A stretch of DNA of 34,992 nucleotides from SIG607 sp045590395 (GTDB taxonomy: Bacteria; Bacillota; Clostridia; Oscillospirales; Acutalibacteraceae), in NCBI GenBank assembly GCA_045590395.1, contig JAZNQX010000176.1:1-34992 (forward strand). The letters run 5' to 3'. Position numbers and translations under genes: made by a program. The notes under the pieces are model-generated. The model saw only the letters and a program-made list of their open reading frames with translations, searched no databases and was not told where the DNA came from. Shown piece by piece: positions 29,170-34,992 of this stretch. The first letter of the stretch is position 1. Each line of letters starts with the position of its first letter.

Positions 29170-30728
29170 CACGAGACCAATTGATGGCAAATATTAAGGC
29201 CAACATTACTGATAATGGTAATCAAGAAATTACGGGCCAAGTTTTACAAGATACTTTGGTAAATATGGCTCAAACATCTTTCGATGATATTGATGAAAAA
29301 ATAGCTAATACCGAAGCGGAGGTTTATGAGAAGATTGATAACATCGAGGTATCAGCTTACGAGCACGTCTCAGACGATATAGCGGCCGTAATACCAGAAT
29401 TTGAAAGGATAATAAACTCCGCTATAGCACTCGATGCTGAGACTCCTCTTACCCCAAATGGCTACGTAGTTTATTGCAACGCAGAAAAGGCTTTTTTATA
29501 TAATCCTAATAACTCCGAGGGTATTTCGCCGTATTATCGCTATTGGCCTTCATTTGAGAATTATAATAATATGATTGCAATTGAAAATACTACTACTATA
29601 CGCGCTATACCTAATAAGTTATTTAAAGACTCTGGTGGACGAGCCTATATTTATGACGCGCTAACCTCGACTTTTTCTGTGCTTAGGCCATTACAAGTTG
29701 TAGATACTACTGGCGATAGCGATGATATTCCGATGAGCCAGGCCAGTGTAACAGCTTTATATGAGGCCGGCTACAAGTTTGCGGGAACTGTGCGTTTAGG
29801 TGAGACGATTTCGCTGTCTGATAAAAAGATATTTCAAATAATTGAGGCTTCTGGAACTTATGATATACCTTCGGCTGATGACTCAGGCGCAATAACATAT
29901 AGCACGATGAATTTATCGACAGGTACAATTTTGGCGCATACGGCTGACGGGATTTGGCCTTTTAGAATAAGCTCTGACGCTGGGCTATCTATACTCCGTG
30001 GCGACGACTCATTAGGCTTCGCAATTGCTAACAATACCTTAAATTTTCATATATCCAGCCTTTACGTTATAAACCCCGGTATGAGCTTAGTGGCATCTCA
30101 AACGTTTGACCAGGATGTATCTATGCGTTTAGCTCCAGGTACTGCCGACGCCTTGGTATTGACGGGCTCTATTTCTAATCAAACAGCTTCTATTATTCAT
30201 AGGGCATCATGGCCTACTAGCATTGAAAATCCTGCCTCAGAAATTCCATTGCTAATATCTAAAGATGGAAAAATAGTAGGCGGTGCTTTGTTTGCAGATT
30301 ATATGGATTTTAAAGTATCTCAGACTCAAGAGATGATAGCTCCTTTACTAGACCAGGGAAATTCTATTTCGTTTAACGGGGGTCAACCGGTGATAAATGC
30401 TAACTCGTATTCCGCGCTATTACTTACAGCCGGCAACATTGTTGGTGATGCTACGCTTTGGTTAGTCATTAATGGTCACATAAGTAGTCGAGGCAGCACA
30501 GCTAAACTCCTTGTTGTGAATGAGACCGGATATAGCGTTACTATGGCTACTTCTGTCAACCTAAACGGCGCCCATGCAACGCTTCGTATTAGTCAAGACG
30601 CCCCGGAATCTCCGCTTGTTATACCTTCTGGAACTGCTTCTCTATTTGAATTTACTATAACCCCGACATACACTGGCCACGCAAAAATAGGCTTAGCATT
30701 TCTTAGTGTTAAAAAGTGGAGTCTTTAA
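29166..30728 (+). CDS. Tail fibre / receptor-binding protein
   Basis: This encodes 520 residues. The N-terminal segment (MTRDQLMANIKANITDNGNQEITGQVLQDTLVNMA) is of a kind often found at the start of Bacteroidetes phage fibres and probably anchors it to the baseplate. A coiled-coil stretch follows (to about residue 80), then repetitive beta-rich sequence typical of trimeric fibres. The C-terminal part (HATLRISQDAPESPLVIPSGTASLFEFTI) is the likely receptor-binding tip. No enzymatic or chaperone motif is apparent. The gene is coupled to the preceding one. Confidence 0.75.
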   Translation: MTRDQLMANIKANITDNGNQEITGQVLQDTLVNMAQTSFDDIDEKIANTEAEVYEKIDNIEVSAYEHVSDDIAAVIPEFERIINSAIALDAETPLTPNGYVVYCNAEKAFLYNPNNSEGISPYYRYWPSFENYNNMIAIENTTTIRAIPNKLFKDSGGRAYIYDALTSTFSVLRPLQVVDTTGDSDDIPMSQASVTALYEAGYKFAGTVRLGETISLSDKKIFQIIEASGTYDIPSADDSGAITYSTMNLSTGTILAHTADGIWPFRISSDAGLSILRGDDSLGFAIANNTLNFHISSLYVINPGMSLVASQTFDQDVSMRLAPGTADALVLTGSISNQTASIIHRASWPTSIENPASEIPLLISKDGKIVGGALFADYMDFKVSQTQEMIAPLLDQGNSISFNGGQPVINANSYSALLLTAGNIVGDATLWLVINGHISSRGSTAKLLVVNETGYSVTMATSVNLNGAHATLRISQDAPESPLVIPSGTASLFEFTITPTYTGHAKIGLAFLSVKKWSL

Positions 30729-30738
30729 AGATAAAAGT

Positions 30739-30763
30739 ATTGCTTTAATAAGCAGTATATTAG
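30739..30763 (+). promoter_or_regulatory. Hairpin and weak promoter-like box
   Basis: ATTGCTT/AAGCAGT (30739-30745 and 30750-30756) forms a 7-bp hairpin with loop TAAT. It overlaps TATATTAG at 30756-30763, one base off the -7 consensus. The leader that follows, TTAACTAAAAAT, is the one used for the promoted gene at 13132. Weak evidence for a separate transcript of the next gene. Confidence 0.35.
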
Positions 30764-30801
30764 ATAACTAACTTAATTATTAACTAAAAATTTTAAAAAT
30801 C

Positions 30802-31251
30802 ATGGGAAATTTTGATGCAGAAACCATCGTAGTGCCTGAAAGAGCAAACAGTGGTAGCAACGACTTCCTTACTGGCATGCTAGCTTCAGCTTGCCAATCA
30901 AAAGGTATTGACCCGAGTGCAGTGGTCGCCTTGTGTAACAACAAAAATGGTAATGGCTTTAACGGCTTTGGTCTTGATGGCATTATCGCTCTTATCGTAG
31001 TAGCGGCTATTTTCGGTAATGGCAATGCTATAGGCCCAGTTAACGCAGGTCTTGCTGCTCTTAATGGTAAGATTGCTGGCATAGAATGTCGTTTACCAGA
31101 AACAAAAGTTATTCCTTGCGCCGACAACTACGTAAGAGTTAATACTGATTTGAACATCCCAGTTCACTTTGGCGCAAACTATTGCGGTAATGGCTACCCT
31201 TATGGTGGTTACCCTTATGGCCTTTGTGGCAATAACGGAGGCTGGGGCTAA
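30802..31251 (+). CDS. Glycine-rich virion-associated protein with hydrophobic segment
   Basis: This encodes 149 residues. After a polar N-terminus there is one strongly hydrophobic segment (about 60-72, IIALIVVAAIFG), then a region with CADNYVRV, and a Gly/Tyr/Asn-rich tail (GNGYPYGGYPYGLCGNNGGWG). Codon use and an A-rich leader nearly identical to that of the 13132 gene suggest high expression. Possible roles are a tail-tip accessory or a membrane-interacting protein. I recognise no family. Confidence 0.6.
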   Translation: MGNFDAETIVVPERANSGSNDFLTGMLASACQSKGIDPSAVVALCNNKNGNGFNGFGLDGIIALIVVAAIFGNGNAIGPVNAGLAALNGKIAGIECRLPETKVIPCADNYVRVNTDLNIPVHFGANYCGNGYPYGGYPYGLCGNNGGWG

Positions 31252-31270
31252 TTAAGGAAGGAGGTGCTTT

Positions 31271-31642
31271 ATGTCATTCCCTATCAATCCTTATATATTA
31301 GCTAATACCCAAGGTATTCCACGCCTTAGAGCTACGGGCGTAACTGTTACTACTACAGAAGTCCGTTTCAGCTTCATAAATCACCCATTTCTTAATTACC
31401 CATTTATAGGCAAGATTCTCTTTAAGCTTCCGGCTATACCAGCTGGCACTACTGAAACTTTGCCTGTAGTATTCTCTACTAACGGTAATAACCAAGCGGC
31501 TATCAGTTATGAGACAGGCGAGCCTGTTACAGCGGCTGATATAGCTCGTGCGGGTATTTATGACGCAATCTATGACTCCGAGGACGGAGTATTGTATATT
31601 CATACTACTACCGCTCCTACAGCAGCGGCAGCAGGAAATTAA
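31271..31642 (+). CDS. Small beta-rich structural protein
   Basis: This encodes 123 residues, almost entirely beta-prone and low in charge (RATGVTVTTTEVRFSFINHPFLNYPFIGKILFKLPA), ending in an Ala/Thr-rich tail. This is typical of a decoration, spike or fibre accessory subunit. A perfect AAGGAGG stands 7 nt upstream of the ATG, one of the strongest Shine-Dalgarno sites in the window, unusual for a host group that rarely relies on it. The gene belongs to the block downstream of the fibre. Confidence 0.65.
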   Translation: MSFPINPYILANTQGIPRLRATGVTVTTTEVRFSFINHPFLNYPFIGKILFKLPAIPAGTTETLPVVFSTNGNNQAAISYETGEPVTAADIARAGIYDAIYDSEDGVLYIHTTTAPTAAAAGN

Positions 31643-31664
31643 AAACAATTAAAAACATACAAAC

Positions 31665-32231
31665 ATGGCTTTCCAAAATCTTAAACCAGGTAGTAAAATC
31701 TACATCTTTTATAAAAACAATGAGGCTACTCTTGAAATAGGCCAAGTAGTAGGTGATATTGAGATAACCGATAAATATCCTACTCCGACACCTGTTACGC
31801 CTCCTTATCCAGGCTTTCCTAATTATAACGCACCTCAGCCTAAGGAGCAGATAGTAAATCTAACTATAAAACTTGAAGATGGCAAAACTCAGCCTATCAA
31901 GAAGCTAACTCCTACAGGCGATATAGAGGACTGCGGCAATGGTATCTTTGTTTCATGCAGCAAAGACGCTATAAATGCGGAAATTATGGCTTATAAGCAA
32001 ATAAGCGATTCTGCTTTATCGGAAGAGACACTAAATATGCATCGTACAATTTCAAAGAATTGCGCGGCGAATTTAGAAAAAATCAATCCTGAAATAGTAG
32101 AACGTCAAATTGCTGAAAAGGAAAAACAAGACCTTAAGAATGAGGTCAAAGAGCTTAGGACAGGCTTTAACGACCTCAAAGAGATGATAGGCGACTTCTT
32201 GGCTCAATTTGGAGAGCCATCTAAAAAATAG
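31665..32231 (+). CDS. Tail-accessory protein with C-terminal coiled coil
   Basis: This encodes 188 residues. The N-terminal domain is beta-rich with a proline-rich loop (TPTPVTPPYPGFPNYNAPQPKEQ). The C-terminal 60 residues are a charged coiled coil (NPEIVERQIAEKEKQDLKNEVKELR). A stalk-like coiled coil behind a small beta domain fits an assembly or trimerisation factor for the fibre. Function is inferred from layout only. Confidence 0.65.
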   Translation: MAFQNLKPGSKIYIFYKNNEATLEIGQVVGDIEITDKYPTPTPVTPPYPGFPNYNAPQPKEQIVNLTIKLEDGKTQPIKKLTPTGDIEDCGNGIFVSCSKDAINAEIMAYKQISDSALSEETLNMHRTISKNCAANLEKINPEIVERQIAEKEKQDLKNEVKELRTGFNDLKEMIGDFLAQFGEPSKK

Positions 32232-32237
32232 TAAACT

Positions 32238-32453
32238 ATGGCAACACTTATTAAAATAAAAATGAAGAAAGCTGAAAAGCTGCAGGAGTGCGCTAAAAAA
32301 GTGTACAAACACAGCAAGAAGCTTATGGAGTTCATTGAAGACGAAATTCTCGACAGCGAAGAATTCGACGAACGCGATGGCATGGGCGGAGGCGGTAATT
32401 TCCGCGGTGGCATGGGCGGTTCTCGCTACAGCGGAAAAAGACGCCGCTACTAA
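32238..32453 (+). CDS. Small lysine/glycine-rich protein
   Basis: This encodes 71 residues: a lysine-rich helix (MATLIKIKMKKAEKLQECAKKVYKHSKKLMEF), an acidic stretch (EDEILDSEEFDERD) and a Gly/Arg-rich tail with GMGGGGNFRGGMGGSRYSGKRRRY. Such a tail is often disordered and may bind nucleic acid or other proteins. It begins 6 nt after the preceding stop and is followed by a strong terminator that ends this block. Confidence 0.62.
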   Translation: MATLIKIKMKKAEKLQECAKKVYKHSKKLMEFIEDEILDSEEFDERDGMGGGGNFRGGMGGSRYSGKRRRY

Positions 32454-32463
32454 TACTTATGGT

Positions 32464-32489
32464 CAGAGCCTTCGGGCTCTGGCTTTTTT
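32464..32489 (+). terminator. Strong intrinsic terminator
   Basis: Perfect 7-bp stem CAGAGCC/GGCTCTG (32464-32470 and 32475-32481) with a TTCG tetraloop, then GC and six T. It separates the tail-tip block from the lysis block. Confidence 0.9.
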
Positions 32490-32512
32490 CTAACCTTAAA
32501 TAATAAAAAACT

Positions 32513-32944
32513 ATGAAACGTAACAGAGTAGCTTTAGATTTATACGATGAAGAAATGCCAGATGGTATGCGTAAGTACCTTCAACACTACGGGTGGCACT
32601 TTACTCGTAAAGCATGCGAATTCGCCATAGGTTTGCTACGTAAGAAAAACGCAGCAACCGGCAAAATGGAAAAAGTTGAATACATGGCCAAAGAACATGT
32701 TGATGCCATGCTTAGCAAATTCGGTATTACCCTCGAGAATAATTATGACTATGACTATGTCTTCATAGCAAATCTTGGCAAAGCAACTCTTTTCAAGAGC
32801 AGTATTGCCGATGAGCAGCACTTAGCTATGTATGTCAAAGATATAATTGACAACGAGAATATCGGCGATGGAGAAATAATGCGTCAATGGGACTCTTCAA
32901 TGGTAGCAAGAGGCATACCAGTAGATTGGTATGAAATGTTATGA
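32513..32944 (+). CDS. Hypothetical protein before the lysis genes
   Basis: This encodes 143 residues, mixed charge and helical, with WHFTRKACEFAIGLLRKKN and several aromatic segments. It follows a strong terminator, so it depends on read-through or on an unrecognised promoter in the short gap. It overlaps the next gene by four bases. Similar proteins are common next to lysis genes of Bacteroidetes phages in my recollection, but the role is not known to me. Confidence 0.7.
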   Translation: MKRNRVALDLYDEEMPDGMRKYLQHYGWHFTRKACEFAIGLLRKKNAATGKMEKVEYMAKEHVDAMLSKFGITLENNYDYDYVFIANLGKATLFKSSIADEQHLAMYVKDIIDNENIGDGEIMRQWDSSMVARGIPVDWYEML

Positions 32945-33363
32945 TAGCTGGCCGTATTAAACTCGCTAATTATTCTAATTGGATTGTACACTACTATATG
33001 CTAACTGATTATGAAGATGCTCCTAATATACTTAATAAACTTAAGCAACTTAATTGTAGTTTAAAGTTTTTAAAGCAAGCTAGGTCTCTTCTACTGTCGG
33101 GCTGTAAAAATAAAGGCTTAACTTATTCCAGACCTTTACGCAAAGAAACAGTAGTAGTAGTATCTCGCTCCACAGATATAGGCGAGTTTTTTAATACTTT
33201 TGCGCACGAGATAGACCATGTTGAAAAGCATGTTGCAAAAGCATTAAAATTTAGTCCATATAGCGAGAAAGCAAGTTATTTGGTAGGAGAAATTACAAGA
33301 GAAATGATTTACACTTTAATTAGAAAATATGTTGGAATTAATAAACGCTCACAATATAAGTGA
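32941..33363 (+). CDS. Putative zinc metallopeptidase-like protein
   Basis: This encodes 140 residues. The motif FAHEIDHVEKH contains H89-E-I-D-H93, a perfect HEXXH zinc site in a helix, and E117 could be a third ligand. The fold is short, resembling minimal zincin-like domains. Its place directly before holin and amidase suggests activity against a cell-envelope or peptidoglycan substrate, or processing of a phage protein. The HEXXH could be fortuitous, but the helical context argues for a real metal site. No signal peptide is seen. Confidence 0.62.
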   Translation: MIAGRIKLANYSNWIVHYYMLTDYEDAPNILNKLKQLNCSLKFLKQARSLLLSGCKNKGLTYSRPLRKETVVVVSRSTDIGEFFNTFAHEIDHVEKHVAKALKFSPYSEKASYLVGEITREMIYTLIRKYVGINKRSQYK

Positions 33364-33811
33364 CATAAAATTTTATATAGCTGTAAGAATTAGTGTAGTG
33401 CTAGCTTGTTGGTTTTTTATAGCTATTAGCTGTATGGTTGATTTTTGGAGTGGCGTCACTACTGCTAAAACATTAGGGCAGCCTTTGATGTCACATGGCT
33501 TTAGGCGTACTATAAATAAAATAATAGACTATTTTAGGCTTATGCTATTTGCATTGATGTTCGATATACTTGGCGCATTATTACCTTTTTACTCTTTACC
33601 TTTTGCGACAGGCTTGTGTACCATGGCGACTATGTTTATAGAAGGTAAGTCAGTAATTGAAAATAGCCGACGAAAAAAAGCGCATGCCGCCAGTGTTCCA
33701 GAAATGGTAGAAAAAATAGTTGAAGCTTGCACTACTGAAAAAGGCTCGCAAGTCTTTGAAGAAATAATAAAATTAGCAAATAACGCAATGAAATATGAGA
33801 AAAATAAATAG
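33329..33811 (+). CDS. Holin (phage holin family, three membrane segments)
   Basis: This encodes 160 residues. Hydrophobic segments at about 20-38, 70-86 and 88-105 are followed by a charged cytoplasmic tail (IENSRRKKAHA and onward). The motif with CMVDFWSGV followed by a basic loop is typical of holin family 4 (toxin secretion/lysis) proteins of Bacteroidetes phages. Holins form membrane lesions that release the endolysin. It overlaps the metallopeptidase-like gene by 35 bases and the amidase gene by 17. Confidence 0.8.
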   Translation: MLELINAHNISDIKFYIAVRISVVLACWFFIAISCMVDFWSGVTTAKTLGQPLMSHGFRRTINKIIDYFRLMLFALMFDILGALLPFYSLPFATGLCTMATMFIEGKSVIENSRRKKAHAASVPEMVEKIVEACTTEKGSQVFEEIIKLANNAMKYEKNK

Positions 33812-34208
33812 CATTATAGTACATTGTTCAGACTCTCCAGAAGACCGGGCTGATACTATCGAGGATATAAGAAGATGGCATGTTCAAGAGAGGGGCTTTA
33901 ATGACGTAGGTTATCATTATGTAATACATCTCGATGGTAGTATCCATCCTGGGCGCAAGCTCGATAAAATAGGGGCACATTGCCTTGACCACAATAGGGA
34001 TTCTATAGGCATTTGTTATATAGGTGGCCGAACTAAAGATTTAAAACGTGCTAAAGACACGAGGACGGATGCGCAGAAAATCGCACTTAAATCCCTTATT
34101 CAATGCCTTAAAGCAGAATTTCCGGGTGTCAAGGTGTATGGGCACAGAGATTTTGCCAATAAAGCCTGCCCATCATTTGATGCCGCAAAGGAGTATGAGA
34201 ATTCATAG
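33795..34208 (+). CDS. N-acetylmuramoyl-L-alanine amidase (endolysin)
   Basis: This encodes 137 residues of the amidase_2 (T7 lysozyme) family, which cleaves the bond between the muramic acid and the peptide stem. Zinc ligands are H10 (IVHCSDS), H117 (GHRDF) and C125 (ACPSFD). Y40 (VGYHYVI) and K123 match the catalytic residues of T7 lysozyme. There is no signal peptide or cell-wall-binding domain, so release needs the holin. Its size is that of a single-domain enzyme. The start overlaps the holin end. Confidence 0.93.
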   Translation: MRKINSIIVHCSDSPEDRADTIEDIRRWHVQERGFNDVGYHYVIHLDGSIHPGRKLDKIGAHCLDHNRDSIGICYIGGRTKDLKRAKDTRTDAQKIALKSLIQCLKAEFPGVKVYGHRDFANKACPSFDAAKEYENS

Positions 34209-34213
34209 GAATG

Positions 34214-34299
34214 ATTTCCGCGAGTTTTAAAGAGTTTTTTATTTTATTCGAATAATTATATTAAAAAATAAAAATAATTCATTAGAACACGCGGAAATA
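34214..34299. repeat. Inverted-repeat element, opposite copy of 12932-13006
   Basis: 17-bp arms with two mismatches (ATTTCCGCGAGTTTTAA at 34214-34230 and the reverse complement at 34282-34298) flank an AT-rich centre. The right part (34275-34299) matches the reverse complement of 12932-12956 at 24 of 25 bases. It fills most of the 146-bp gap after the amidase gene. In this copy both arms are intact. Confidence 0.7.
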
Positions 34300-34354
34300 T
34301 CTTATTTAATAATAAAAATAAATTATAATACATGCACACATAAATAAATAATGT

Positions 34355-34984
34355 ATGAAACTAAAACTTATAATCGGCCTTATAATAGGAAGCCTTTTGG
34401 TTTGTTTCTTTTTAAGAATCCGAACTTTAGAAGCGGAAAACAGGAGGCTAAATACAAATCAAACACAGCTGCTTTCACAATCGGCTCAAATCATAGAAGA
34501 AAATAATAACTACAAAGTAGCAGACAGCCTCAATGCGCTCAGAACTAACGAGCTGCTGCTGACCATATCAGAGTATGAGCGCTATCGCCAATTAGACGCG
34601 GCCCTTATAGGTCAATTAACCTCAAAAAATGTCAACTTAGAAAAAGTAATATCATCTCAAGTAGCTACAATAAATGAATTGGCATTACAACTGAGGGATT
34701 CTATAGTTTTTGATACTGTTACTAATATAGTAGATACTCTTAAATGTTTTACTTATAAGTCTAAATGGACTGACGTAGCAGGATGCCTCAATTTAGATAA
34801 AGACAGCGTGGATATACAGCTACAGAATAGGGAGTCCCTTAAAGTGATAGAAACGGTTACGTATAAGAGGTTTTTAGGCTTTTTATGGAAAACTAATAAA
34901 ATCAAGTCTAAACAAATTGATGTTATAAGCGAGAATCCTAATACCATAATTATTAAAGCGGAGGCCATTTCTATAGTCGGGTAA
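34355..34984 (+). CDS. Spanin-like protein
   Basis: This encodes 209 residues with an N-terminal membrane anchor (about 4-20, LIIGLIIGSLLVCFFL). A long coiled coil follows (about 22-115: TLEAENRRLNTNQTQLLSQSAQIIEENN and further), then a beta-rich C-terminus. This layout, after holin and amidase, is that of a spanin or Rz-like protein, which in Gram-negative hosts disrupts the outer membrane. The beta-rich C-terminal half is longer than in Rz. The stop TAA lies in a GTAAACAATAAT sequence that matches the origin-region iterons. Confidence 0.65.
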   Translation: MKLKLIIGLIIGSLLVCFFLRIRTLEAENRRLNTNQTQLLSQSAQIIEENNNYKVADSLNALRTNELLLTISEYERYRQLDAALIGQLTSKNVNLEKVISSQVATINELALQLRDSIVFDTVTNIVDTLKCFTYKSKWTDVAGCLNLDKDSVDIQLQNRESLKVIETVTYKRFLGFLWKTNKIKSKQIDVISENPNTIIIKAEAISIVG

Positions 34985-34992
34985 ACAATAAT

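Overview
The window is about 35 kb of the genome of a tailed phage of a Bacteroidetes host, probably a gut Bacteroides/Prevotella-type bacterium. The DNA is AT-rich. Its promoters carry the Bacteroidetes -7 box TAnnTTTG instead of sigma70 boxes, and many genes have A-rich leaders without a Shine-Dalgarno. The virion genes (terminase, portal, scaffold, HK97-like capsid, a 1476-residue tape measure, baseplate proteins, fibre) indicate a long non-contractile tail (siphovirus). I see no integrase, repressor or DNA polymerase. The left end cuts a gene and the last gene stops 8 bases before the right end, so the genome continues on both sides.

Layout. (1) 1-1044, rightward: the end of an unknown gene, then an OmpR/RprY-like response regulator whose acidic pocket has degenerated; a bidirectional terminator follows. 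(2) 1069-9445, leftward: about 20 small, mostly unrecognised genes (including four of 50 residues or fewer), read from a promoter near 9500 and a second one near 5200. This region is threaded with structured RNA. Five tRNA-like elements keep the acceptor stem, a GG in the D region and the T arm but lack a standard anticodon arm. Covarying leader hairpins follow three of them, and three copies of a second structured element lie between other genes. (3) 9446-10514, non-coding and divergent: many copies of TTGTTTACATTGTTTAC in both orientations plus a 98-bp tandem repeat; a replication origin or control region is likely. (4) 10515-34208, rightward late module: terminase, a separately promoted structural gene, portal, scaffold, capsid, neck and tail genes, tail tip and fibre, then lysis genes (HEXXH protein, holin, amidase). 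(5) 34214-34984: a non-coding inverted-repeat element, then a spanin-like gene.

How it may work together. Two late promoters (about 13090 and 28300) share a 20-bp upstream motif at exactly the same distance, which suggests one activator; the response regulator is a candidate. An AT-rich element at 12932-13006 recurs in opposite orientation at 34214-34299, so the pair brackets the virion and lysis module.

The most striking signal is the set of tRNA-like elements. Their acceptor stems differ in sequence yet pair, the T-loop is invariant, and each sits directly upstream of a gene leader. The best hypothesis is that host tRNA-maturation enzymes (RNase P, RNase Z or 3' exonucleases) cut the early polycistronic mRNA there. 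A second genome-scale signal is that I found no GATC anywhere in the window.
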